DNA of 64,000 bases from Thalassia testudinum. Lineage: Eukaryota > Streptophyta > Magnoliopsida > Alismatales > Hydrocharitaceae. The stretch is from the NCBI GenBank assembly GCA_037157565.1, contig JAZHRO010000056.1, forward strand, positions 31,619,501 through 31,683,500, written 5' to 3'. The notes under the pieces are model-generated. The model searched no databases. It was not told the origin of the DNA and saw nothing but the letters and a program-made list of their open reading frames with translations. Below, piece after piece: positions 11,118 through 20,963 of this stretch (position 1 is the first letter of the stretch; the number at the start of each line of letters is the position of its first letter). The translations under genes and the position numbers were made by a program.

Positions 11118-12054
11118 TGATGAGAGCCTCATCATGAGCCATAACTAGCTCATTTTGACCCAATAAAGAAGATAAAAGCTCCTACATAACCTAGAAGAAG
11201 GCCTAACTGAAGGAACAAGTGCTCTGAGAAGAAAACATGAAATAAAGGTTAAAACTGCAATTTTACCATTACAGTAGATAAACGGGATTTCTCAGAGGCA
11301 AAACATTGGTCAAATGGTCTAAATGAGATAAAAAGTGGATTGAGTCAATCAGAAATGCGTTCATGTGCAATCTAAGAACTAAAAGACACTTGGTAACCCT
11401 AAAATAGACCCGCTTAAATTAACAAGGTTCCGGTCAGAACAAAAAGTAAGTAAACCCCTACAAATCATGGAAAAACATACTCTAGGATTTAGAACACTTA
11501 ATTTGGCCTTTGGAACCTAGTTTGACCTAGATTAGGGTCCTAGCTCTTCAATTAACCTAATTTGGGTTTTTACGCAAAATATCCAGTCAAACGAGGTCAA
11601 ACCTGAAATCTAACTTCTCCATTGGATTCCTTAGGTCCAAATTAGGTTTATACCAAAATTTGGACCTAAGGAGAGGTCATCTTGACCTACTTTGCAATTT
11701 AGTACACCCAAATCACAAATTGGTCCCTATCTTTTGAATACCGTTGCAGAGAACCCCCTAGGTTCTTCGCCTCCTTTGCAAACCGGTCCTGCCGCCATTG
11801 CTAGGGCAGAACCGAGCTCCGGCGAGGTTCGGAGAGGGATTGCTCTCTAATCCCTCAGAGATTCCCTCCCAGAAATGGAAGGAGAATTCTCTGAAGAATT
11901 GCCTTCCATTTAAGACCAATATCGATCCCTGGTGTGAACCCAATCTCTCGTGCGAACGCACGAGAGATTTGGGTATCCTAACTCCTTTCCATCTCCGGCG
12001 ACCAACCTCAGGCAATTACGTGCCCTTCACGCCCTGCACACCAAGTCCAGCGCC

Positions 12055-12062
12055 TATATAAG
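12055..12062 (+). promoter_or_regulatory. Pol II TATA box of E 5' LTR
   Basis: TATATAAG stands in a CGCC-TATATAAGAACCC context, followed about 30 nt later by a plausible start near 12085. The copy in the 3' LTR is at 19194. Confidence 0.6.
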
Positions 12063-12954
12063 AACCCACAACTCCGGCCGAAGAGGCTGAGCTTGGTTTG
12101 GCCGAGGTTCCACCCCTAATTCCTCTCCTCCTGCCCGGCCAAACTCCCAGCAGGCTCCGGCGAGGCCCCCTCCCCTCCCTCTTCGCTCTGCCACAAAACC
12201 AGTGGCAGAGTTAACTTCCTGACCATCCTCCGCGTCGCGCAGTACCAGCGCACGCCGCCTCAGCCCCGTCGTCGCCGTCGTCCTCCCCCACTGGGCGTCA
12301 TCTTCTCCGGCGACAGCAGGTACTACTGTTTGCCCTCCATCCCCTTTCGTCCTTACATTTAGGTTAGAACTCCTCTCCATCCTCGCCTCTCTCTTTTCCC
12401 CCTGTTATCTCCCTTGATCGACCCTCGACAGATGCTAACCACCTCCATCGTCTTCGCCTCTGACCGCACTCCGGCGAGCCGCCCACACCACTCCAGCCCT
12501 CCACACGGCACGCCAACCACCTCGAAAGCTCTGCCTCACCTCCAGGAACACACTCCACCCTACCACTGCCACTCCAGCCCTCCACAATCACCCCCCGACC
12601 AACCCACCATCTCCGGCCACAGGTTGACCTAGGCACGCACGCCTAGGCCGACCTGCGGCCTGCAGCACTGCCCACCGCCTTCGCCGTGCCACGGTGAAGG
12701 TCTCTAGCTATTCTGATTTGGCCAAGAGGAGCGTTTTGTGTATGACAGGGTTCGAGCCGCTGCCGCCATGGACGACCTCTGATGAAGCTCCCACGAAGCT
12801 CCAGGCACCCGGTCTTCCAGGCTACAGGTGCTGCATACTAGCGCGAGTGTCGCGAGGTGAACGAGTCCAGCCAAGGAGCGCTAGCAGAGCCAGCAGCTGC
12901 GGGGCAATCGCACGACGAGGCTTCTGCAGGAGCGCGTGAAGGCGAGACCAGATA

Positions 12955-12995
12955 GTCCCACATCGTGGGATTGCAACCGTCAAGTACCATATAAG
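12955..12995 (+). promoter_or_regulatory. USE plus TATA, U6-type spacing (E 5' LTR)
   Basis: GTCCCACATCG (12955-12965) matches the USE consensus exactly, then 24 nt, then TATAAG (12990-12995). Plant Pol III snRNA genes use 23-24 bp here and Pol II snRNA genes about 33-34 bp. The predicted start is 13020. Confidence 0.65.
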
Positions 12996-13019
12996 TTGTT
13001 TTTGCGTTTTACTCTTATC

Positions 13020-13267
13020 GCCTCAGTAAGCACAGGGGTGAGGTCCCTCACTGACCCCACCCGCCTCGTCCGCGGCCTGACCACGCGGACCTGGCGGATC
13101 CGACCCGACCTAGACCTACGCACTCCTCGCACATCACACACCTGCAGGCGCGCCTGGTCCCGGGTACGATCCGACCCGATTATGGCTGTGGCTCTGGGAG
13201 AGCGGTTTGATGAGTGAATTGCTTGAGAGAGAGAGATGCGCGGGTAGAGGGAGAAGGGTTAGGTTTT
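13020..13267 (+). ncRNA. Candidate Pol III transcript of E 5' LTR
   Basis: Predicted GC-rich RNA of 248 nt, starting at GCCTCAG 55 nt after the USE and ending at the first TTTT (13264-13267) in GGTTTTGCTC. The 5' end folds GGGGTGAG against CTCACTGACCCC. This is a prediction only. Confidence 0.4.
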
Positions 13268-13556
13268 GCTCCTGTGCAGGCTGGCTGAACGCAGGAGGAG
13301 AAGGACTTGGCCGCGAGAAGGAAAAGAAAGAAAGAAGAAGGAACGGCAGAGAAGAATAGAAGAGGAAGAAACAAGGCAGAGAAGAAGAAGCAAGAAAGAA
13401 GCCTTCGCAGGGGAAGAAAGAAAAGAGCAAGCCAGAAGCAAAGGCACAGAGAAGCCAAGTGAAGACTTTGCAGAGATCAGAAGAAGAAAAGAAAGAGCAA
13501 AGACTGCAGCAGAAGAAGAAGAAGAATAATCAAGAAGAAAAGGAGAAATGCTTTTA

Positions 13557-13583
13557 AGACGTCTGATCACAAGATCAGACGTC
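13557..13583 (+). repeat. Inverted repeat in E 5' LTR
   Basis: Arms GACGTCTGATC and GATCAGACGTC face each other with a 4-nt loop (ACAA). The 3' LTR copy is at 20696-20722. Similar AGACGTCTG-type repeats occur in M and G LTRs. Confidence 0.7.
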
Positions 13584-13827
13584 CAATTTCATATTTTTTT
13601 GCCCTAACTCCTTTTAATCGCATACATTCATACCTGAATTGATATTTTGAGTAAATTAGAGTGTTCAATTACATTTTGATTTAGTGGTAAGTTCCATTTG
13701 CTCCCTGTGTTCGACCTCGGATACTCCGGTCTTCGAGTAATAAAAACTTTGTATTTGTTCGAACGTTTTGTCGGTTATACTACAACATAATACGCTTTAA
13801 ATCCGCACGAAACGCCCGTGAACATTT

Positions 13828-13845
13828 TGGCGCCGTTGCCGGGGA
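13828..13845 (+). other. Element E: primer-binding site (tRNA-Asp)
   Basis: TGGCGCCGTTGCCGGGGA starts 3 nt after the LTR and is fully complementary to the CCA-tailed 3' end of plant tRNA-Asp as I recall it. Confidence 0.9.
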
Positions 13846-15224
13846 GCACTGCACAATTTACCACTAGTCTCTACATTCTTTTTATCATATTGAACACTAA
13901 CTTGCCCTACTTTTCTTTGATGTGATCTTGCAGGTACTTCATGAGAAAATCTCTCCCGCAAGTCAACCACTCCAGGGCAGGTAATTTCTTTTCTTCCTTA
14001 ATCATCCCCTAATCTTTGAAAGACAAAAGGAAGAAAATCAAGTTAGGAATCAATTGCCTTCTTTATATAGTAATCACCATCTCTAAGGCAAAACATTTCT
14101 TGATTTTGCGAAAATTTCTGCAAATATTCTTGAAGTTGGAGTGATTTTTTTTTTCCATCCCACAAATTCTTGTGCCTAATTGAAAATAAACGCTTAATCT
14201 CGGCGGACCACACACTTCTTGTTTATAAGTCCAAAGAGAACTTTTGAAAAAGAAAAAGAGGATTGGAAATAGAACCAAATTAGGGTTTCCACATTAGGGT
14301 CTTGAAGCGCTAGTCACACATGCCTGTGTAAAAGGAAATAAACCCTCCCGCATCAGTGTGCTACCCAAGCCCTTGATTGAAGAAAGTTAAATAAGACAAA
14401 CCCTAAAATTGAGCTCTAAAATCACTTGAATCTTAAAATTTTCTTTTGACCTAATAACCTGGGAGTCAAATCAGGGTGATCTCTAGGCTCCGAGCTTAGA
14501 ATCATTCTGCCATCTATAGGACAGGTCAGGTGAAGTTGACCCCTTGGGTCAACCAACCTCTAAATTAGGTCACAATACCAAAAACATCTAAAGTTCAAGT
14601 GAGAACCCTAAAAGCACCTTTGAAATAAAAAGTGATAGACTTAAGAGGTCAAGGTCCCCATTCTGGTTTACCTGGAATCTCAGTGACAAGAGAGGTCGGG
14701 TGGGGGAAACCCTGTAACCCGTAGGGACACTCTACCGTGTAGGGGTCTTTGCGGGACTCTCCCTCTCTGGCTGCCCAGGTAATTCTCAGGTGGATGACTT
14801 TCTGATCCAGGGGTCCATCCACCCCAAACCTCCATAGTCATCCAAACATCTTTTGGGTGTCTTGATTGGGTCAAGAACATCTCCAGTCCTGCATCTTTTC
14901 TCTATAGAGCACACACACTCATTTTCAGTGGGACTCGTTATTCAGATCTGATCGCTTCATAACACATCTTGAGTCAAACTCTGATCGTGATTCCACCACC
15001 TGATCCAAATATGCAGCCGAACCACCAGGACTACCAGTCGAGAAACCTGAATACCGGAGATCCATGAGAGATAAAATGATTGAGGATGCCATGAGATTTA
15101 TGAAAATGAAGAAACCTCAACAACAGTAGGAAACATTCAGGTTGATGTCCCAACAACCACAACCTTTGTCATAACTTGTGTCCAAGTACTATTAGCAGAA
15201 GCCAACAAAGGATCAACCCGTGAC
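13846..15224 (+). other. Element E: leader
   Basis: No ORF of gag type is present. The part at 14635-14815 is homologous to the leader of element A. A frame without ATG is open from 15084 into the ORF at 15225. A short ATG frame at 15012 ends after 18 codons at TGA. The leader is therefore inherited from an autonomous parent, and the junction to E-specific sequence lies after about 14880. Confidence 0.65.
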
Positions 15225-16640
15225 TTGCTCATTACTGCATACATTGAGATAGAAAAACTGCACAATAGTGAATACCTTCAATGTATGACAAATCCTCGAC
15301 TTTGGAAGCAACACCAAGATAGTCTTGAAAAACGGGAAGAGATAATGAGATTAATAAAACAAGTGATTGATCAGAAATACCCGTACATACCGCCAACAGA
15401 GGATGAACTATCTTGGGACAACATCGAGGATAAATCTGATCTCAGGTTTGGGGCACAAAATGGTTGTGGATTCCCAACCCAGATGGAGTATAATGCACCT
15501 AATATTGAAGAAGGTTGGGAAGCTCCAAATGCAGGAAAAGACCATGATGAACCCATTTTAGAATCCCAAGACTCCTGCAAGTATGAGAGTAGAACTGAAC
15601 CTCTCGAGGGTGTAAATTCCGTCCCTTATTCTGATAAGGTGGCCTTCGAAGGTTATTCAGACCTAGATTCTAGTAATTCCACCCACATCCTAAGCCTAGA
15701 ACCTAGATCTGAAACCTATATTGAAGATTTCAAGGCCCCATATGAAGAAAATCAATCTCTTAATGAAGAATATGATTCTGGGCCTCGATTTGATGAATAT
15801 CCCTCGTCAACCTCCTCAGAAGAACTAATCGAGTTTTCGGAAGTCATGCCAATCTACGATATAGAAACCGAGGACTTGGACGAGCGGGGTTTCGATTGGC
15901 TCTGCCCTACTAACCTTGAACCTGAGCCTCTACCAGATAGGGACACCTTTGTAAGCTCAGAATTAACATTTAGGCTAGATCCCAGTCAGGCTGCTGAATA
16001 TACAACATATGATTTATTCTATGGTGGAACTCATGATCTAGAATCTCATTCAAACTTTGATTTTCGCAAACTCTCCAACGATCTCGAATCTGACCATAAC
16101 ATCGGAGAAAATCTACCTCCTGATTATAACATGTCAATCTTCTTTGAAGCCACCTGCTCCACAGATACAGAACCAATCAAAACCCGTTCCCCACCCCGAC
16201 CCGCAACCGGACTCAATTTCTATTCTGATTCACCTCTCACTGAGCCGATTGCAGATGATTCAACTCCATATCTGTACCGGGTATCGGACACTGATCAGAC
16301 CACAAATCAGGAGCCTCCATCCTTTGACCGTCCCTGTAGGGATTCCACACCTTACATTGATTATTTTTCGGAACCCTACCCTCACCAGGCTGATTCGACT
16401 GAGCCCGAACTCGAGTTTTCACTTCCATATCTATCAGAACATCACTGCATTTGGTGGGTCCTACATCTGCTAATCTACATCTATCAACCCACCAGACTTA
16501 TTGGGTTTGGGCTGCATCATCAGCCCACTGATTTGAACAAGTACCTGGTTGGACCAACTAGGCTCTTAATCAAGGTGCTTGTTTTCCAAAACTCCATTGA
16601 TTTGACCACTCCCTCTCCACCCCATTTTTCGCTCGGCTGA
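15225..16640 (+). CDS. Element E: acidic ORF of unknown function
   Basis: An open frame of 471 codons; the first codon listed is TTG, and the first in-frame ATG is at 15285 (MTNPRLWKQ). I do not recognise a family. The N-terminal 60 residues look helical and charged (LEKREEIMRLIKQVIDQKYP). The middle 300 residues are rich in D, E, S, P and Y, with no cysteine motif, no protease DSGA and no polymerase or integrase motif. The last 60 residues turn hydrophobic (WWVLHLLIYIY, then LVGPTRLLIKVLVF) and could be a membrane segment. It fills the place where gag-pol sits in related elements and ends just before the GGGAGGCAACCC module. It could be a private element protein, a remnant of an Athila env-like region, or a frame kept open by chance in a young element. 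Confidence 0.5.
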   Translation: MLITAYIEIEKLHNSEYLQCMTNPRLWKQHQDSLEKREEIMRLIKQVIDQKYPYIPPTEDELSWDNIEDKSDLRFGAQNGCGFPTQMEYNAPNIEEGWEAPNAGKDHDEPILESQDSCKYESRTEPLEGVNSVPYSDKVAFEGYSDLDSSNSTHILSLEPRSETYIEDFKAPYEENQSLNEEYDSGPRFDEYPSSTSSEELIEFSEVMPIYDIETEDLDERGFDWLCPTNLEPEPLPDRDTFVSSELTFRLDPSQAAEYTTYDLFYGGTHDLESHSNFDFRKLSNDLESDHNIGENLPPDYNMSIFFEATCSTDTEPIKTRSPPRPATGLNFYSDSPLTEPIADDSTPYLYRVSDTDQTTNQEPPSFDRPCRDSTPYIDYFSEPYPHQADSTEPELEFSLPYLSEHHCIWWVLHLLIYIYQPTRLIGFGLHHQPTDLNKYLVGPTRLLIKVLVFQNSIDLTTPSPPHFSLG

Positions 16641-18239
16641 AGGCATTAAATTTAGCGCTTAACGGGAGGCAACCCGTCATCTCAAAAATAGAGACCCGTC
16701 TGATTAGCCGTCTGTACTCCACGTCTATTGCACCTTGAGTTCAGCCTTAGACAGTTGATCCCACCTCTGGTACACGTATCAGAGCTTAAAATCATTCGCA
16801 TCACTCATTCCCGACCCATTCACCCACCCGATATATCCTGTTCTAAGCCCCTGACCTCAACACTAATTCCCACCCTCTGTTTACAATGAGGACATTGCAA
16901 AACTTAGGCATGGGGGGGGTGATAAAGTGCATACATACAAAACCAAGAAAAAATCAGAAGGATTCTCACAAAAAATTCGCATATGTCAAAAACACAAAAA
17001 ATTGAAAAATTACGAAAAAGAACAAAAAAAAAAAAAAATGGGGAGGGAGGAAATGTTGTGAGCCATATAATCATAAGGAGGAGAAAAAGAGCAAAAATGA
17101 AGAAAGGAGCACAAAAGGAAAAGAAAAAGAAAAAGTCATTAGTAAAAGATTAAGGGGTTAACTGAAGTTCTAGACCGAGTCAAGAAAAAGAAAAGAAAAG
17201 TGCTACGGAGATATAACAAGAGATTAGCGGGAACGCTGGTCTTAGGCCTTTTGGGCTAGTATCTTTAGCTTAAAAATTCACGTATCCATTAAAATCTGGA
17301 TAATCCTCAAGAGGTTGAGGAAAATGCGAAGCTTGAGTATTAGGTCTAAGGCTTAGGAAGTATTCAGCCTCGTTAACTGACCTCCGGTTTGCGGGATTCG
17401 GTAACCTAAGCACCCGAAATTCACACACAGTCTGGTTCAGTGCGCATAAAACATCCAAAACACGCAAGAGCGTTTAATATTCTGAAAAAGTCACCTAGAT
17501 TAGGAGCGGCCAATCAACACAAGTTGATTGGGACGAGTTCCCAGCGCGGAGAGGCAGGAAATTCCCCTCGAAGATGCGTAACAACATATCATCTCCTCGG
17601 TGCTTGTCTCTTAGGATATTTAAATATCCTACTGGAGGCATGTAAGCACTCTGCTGGTTCAGACACCATGGGTGGCATTATCACGAAATGTCAATCGCCA
17701 GGGACTGAATTCGGCCACGGAATGCCATGGGCGGGATTATCTCAAAATCTCGAAAGCCAGGGTTCCGGGGGTTGCCATGGGCGGGATTATCTCGAAATCT
17801 CGAAAGCCAGGGACCTTTGAGGATTGATGATGGGGACGAGGAATCCGATACAGACCGTGTTGAGAAGCTAATCTGAAGCTAGAAATAAAAAAAGAAAAGA
17901 GAGAGAAAAGCTCTCCAAGCAAATAAATCTTCTATCTCTCTCTTACAAAAAACGCACTGCAAACTGAACTTAGGCTAAAAATATCTCAAGCACGGGTGCT
18001 TTAACCGCGGAGTCCAACAAACCCTAGGTTAGGTTCTGTGGGCCGTAGAAACCTTTTCAGAAGACTGAGGCTAAAGCGGAACAGGTCCAGATTTTGGTTG
18101 GTACTTGAGTACCTCTAGGCCTATTGTCGGCATTCCCACCTAATCACAAAACAAAAGGAGAAGCACTTATCATTATTGACAACATTCAGGGTCTAGAACG
18201 GAAGTTAAAACTTTGAAATTTTCTAAGGGACTAGCAAAA
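16641..18239 (+). other. Element E: 3' untranslated region
   Basis: Modules in order: GCGCTTAACGGGAGGCAACC at 16655-16674; ACAATGAGGACATTG with TTAGGCATGGGGGGGG at 16883-16919; an A-rich stretch 16940-17130; CCTCAAGAGGTTGAGGAA at 17305-17322; the palindrome AGGATATTTAAATATCCT at 17613-17630; three CCATGG units at 17666-17813. No protein gene is supported. Confidence 0.75.
17666..17813 (+). repeat. Three-unit CCATGG / CGAAAGCCAGGG array (E)
   Basis: Units start at 17666, 17725 and 17775 with the pattern CCATGGGCGGGATTATCTCG, then AAATCTCGAAAGCCAGGG. Arrays of the same build lie at 7324-7472, around 49009-49150 and at 61265-61411. Confidence 0.8.
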
Positions 18240-18255
18240 GCTAGGCATGGGGGTA
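18219..18255 (+). other. Element E: pre-PPT hairpin and polypurine tract
   Basis: TTTTCTAAGGGACTAGCAAAA (an imperfect stem-loop) is followed by CTAGGCATGGGGGTA, which abuts the 3' LTR at 18256. Confidence 0.85.
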
Positions 18256-20093
18256 TGATGAGAGCCTCATCATGAGCCATAACTAGCTCATTTTGACCCA
18301 ATAAAGAAGATAAAAGCTCCTACATAACCTAGAAGAAGGCCTAACTGAAGGAACAAGTGCTCTGAGAAGAAAACATGAAATAAAGGTTAAAACTGCAATT
18401 TTACCATTGCAGTAGATAAACGGGATTTCTCAGAGGCAAAACATAGGTCAAATGGTCTAAATGAGATAAAAACTGGATTGAGTCAATCAGAAATGGGTTC
18501 ATGTGCAATCTAAGAACTAAAAGACACTTGGTAACCCTAAAACAGACTCGCTTAAATTAACAAGGTTCCGGTCAGAACAAAAAGCAAGTAAACCCTCTAC
18601 AAATCATGGAAAAACATACTCTAGGGTTTAAAACACTTAATTTGGCCTTTGGAACCTAGTTTGACCTAGATTAGGGTCCTAGCTCTTCAATTAACCTAAT
18701 TTGGGTTTTTACGCAAAATATCCAATCAAACGAGGTCAAACCTGAAATCTAACTTCTCCATTGGATTCCTTAGGTCCAAATTAGGTTTATACCAAAATTT
18801 GGACCTAAGGAGAGGTCATCTTGACCTACTTTGCAATTTAGTACACCCAAATCACAAATTGGTCCCTATCTTTTGAATACCGTTGCAAAGAACCCCCTAG
18901 GTTCTTCGCCTCCTTTGCAAACCGGTCCTGCCGCCATTGCTAGGGCAAAACCGAGCTCCGGCGAGGTTCGGAGAGGGATTGCTCTCTAATCCCTCAGAGA
19001 TTCCCTCCCAGAAATGGAAGGAGAATTCTCTGAAGAATTGCCTTCCATTTAAGACCGATATCGATCCCAGGTGTGAACCCAATCTCTCGTGCGAACGCAC
19101 GAGAGATTTGGGTATCCTAACTCCTTTCCATCTCCGGCGACCAACCTCAGGCAATTACGTGCCCTTCACGCCCTGCACACCAAGTCCAGCGCCTATATAA
19201 GAACCCACAACTCCGGCCGAAGAGGCTGAGCTTGGTTTGGCCGAGGTTCCACCCCCAATTCCTCTCCTCCTGCCCGGCCAAACTCCCAGCAGGCTCCGGC
19301 GAGGCCCCCTCCCCTCCCTCTTCGCTCTGCCACAAAACCAGTGGCAGAGTTAACTTCCTGACCTTCCTCCGCGTCGCGCAGTACCAGCGCACGCCGCCTC
19401 AGCCCCGTCGTAGCCGTCGTCCTCCCCCACTGGGTGTCATCTTCTCCGGCGACAGCAGGTACTGCTGTTCGCCCTCCGTCCCCTTTCGTCCTTACAGTTA
19501 GGTTAGAACTCCTCTCCATCCTCTCCTCTCTCTTTTCCCCCTGTTATCTCCCTTGATCGACCCTCGACAGATGCTAACCACCTCCATCGTCTTCGCCTCC
19601 GACCGCACTCCGGCGAGCTGCCCACACCACTCCAGCCCTCCACACGGCTCGCCAACCACCTCGAAAGCTCCGCCTCACCTCCAGGAACACACTCCACCCT
19701 ACCACTGCCACTCCAGCCCTCCACAATCACCCCCCGACCAACCCACCATCTCCGGCCACAGGTTGACCTAGGCACGCACGCCTAGGCCGACCTGCGGCCT
19801 GCAGCACTGCCCACCGCCTTCGCCGTGCCACGGCGAAGGTCTCTAGCTATTCTGATTTGGCCGAGAGGCACGTTTTGTGTATGACAGGGTTCGAGCCGCT
19901 GCCGCCATGGACGACCTCTGATGAAGCTCCCACGAAGCTCCAGGCACCCGGTCTTCCAGGCTACAGGTGCTGCATACTAGCGCGAGTGTCGCGAGGTGAA
20001 CGAGTCCAGCCAAGGAGCGCTAGCAGAGCCAGCAGCTGCGGGGCAATCGCACGAAGAGGCTTCTGCAGGCGCGCGTGAAGGCGAGACCAGATA

Positions 20094-20134
20094 GTCCCAC
20101 ATCGTGGGATTGCAACCGTCAGGTACCATATAAG
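20094..20134 (+). promoter_or_regulatory. USE plus TATA, U6-type spacing (E 3' LTR)
   Basis: GTCCCACATCG, 24 nt, TATAAG, as in the 5' LTR. The predicted start is 20159. Confidence 0.65.
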
Positions 20135-20158
20135 TTGTTTTTGCGCTTTACTCTTATC

Positions 20159-20406
20159 GCCTCAGTAAGCACAGGGGTGAGGTCCCTCACTGACCCCACC
20201 CGCCTCGTCCGCGGCCTGACCACGCGGACCTGGCAGATCCGACCCGACCTAGACCTACGCACTCCTCACGCATCACACACCTGCAGGCGCGCCTGGTCCC
20301 GGGTACGATCCGACCCGATTATGGCTGTGGCTCTGGGAGAGCGGTTTGATGAGTGAATTGCTTGAGAGAGAGAGATGCGCGGGTAGAGGGAGAAGGGTTA
20401 GGTTTT
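20159..20406 (+). ncRNA. Candidate Pol III transcript of E 3' LTR
   Basis: Second copy of the 248-nt predicted RNA, from GCCTCAG to TTTT (20403-20406) in GGTTTTGCTC. Prediction only. Confidence 0.4.
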
Positions 20407-20963
20407 GCTCCTGTGCAGGCTGGCTGAACGCAGGAGGAGAAGGACTTGGCCGCGAGAAGGAAAAGAAAGAAAGAAGAAGGAACGGCAGAGAAGAATAGAA
20501 GAGGAAGAAACAAGGCAGAGAAGAAGAAGCAAGAAAGAAGCCTTCGCAGGGGAAGAAAGAAAAGAGCAAGCCAGAAGCAAAGGCACAGAGAAGCCAAGTG
20601 AAGACTTTGCAGAGATCAGAAGAAGAAAAGAAAGAGCAAACACTGCAGCAGAAGAAGAAGAAGAATAATCAAGAAGAAAAGGAGAAATGCTTTTAAGACG
20701 TCTGATCACAAGATCAGACGTCCAATTTCATATTTTTTTGCCCTAACTCCTTTTAATCGCATACATTCATACCTGAATTGATATTTTGAGTAAATTAGAG
20801 TGTTCAATTACATTTTGATTTAGTGGTAAGTTCCATTTGCTCCCTGTGTTCGACCTCGGATACTCCGGTCTTCGAGTAATAAAAACTTTGTATTTGTTCG
20901 AACGTTTTGTCGGTTATACTACAACATAATACGCTTTAAATCCGCACGAAACGCCCGTGAACA

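Larger units (their letters stand above)
11118..13824 (+). repeat. Element E: 5' LTR
   Basis: It runs from TGATGAGAGCCTCATCATGAG (tip hairpin GATGAG/CTCATC) to ...GTGAACA. It holds a TATATAAG box at 12055, a snRNA-type USE at 12955-12965, a long purine-rich stretch (13290-13540), an inverted repeat at 13557-13583, and the end motif GTTCGACCTCGGATACTCCGG near 13710. Open frames inside it (for example 13266-13529) are low-complexity and not supported as genes. Confidence 0.95.
11118..20963 (+). mobile_element. Element E: complete non-autonomous LTR retrotransposon
   Basis: E spans 9846 bp with LTRs of 2707 and 2708 bp, 5-bp duplications CGAGT on both sides, a perfect tRNA-Asp PBS and a PPT. 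The 4.4-kb internal region has no gag, protease, RT, RNase H or integrase; it has one acidic ORF (15225-16640). The LTRs differ at roughly 40 places by eye (about 1.5%), so insertion was recent. It lies inside the integrase of B. Its leader resembles element A and its 3' UTR resembles B and H. The likely reading is a derivative that borrows Athila proteins. Confidence 0.95.
18256..20963 (+). repeat. Element E: 3' LTR
   Basis: Near-identical copy of 11118-13824. It repeats the TATA at 19194, the USE at 20094-20104 with TATAAG at 20129-20134, and the inverted repeat at 20696-20722. TSD CGAGT follows at 20964-20968. Confidence 0.95.

Noticed and set aside
11758..13570. Paired ORFs in both E LTRs that look conserved
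   Set aside because: The two LTRs are copies of one another from a recent insertion, so conservation is no evidence of coding; frames overlap on both strands.
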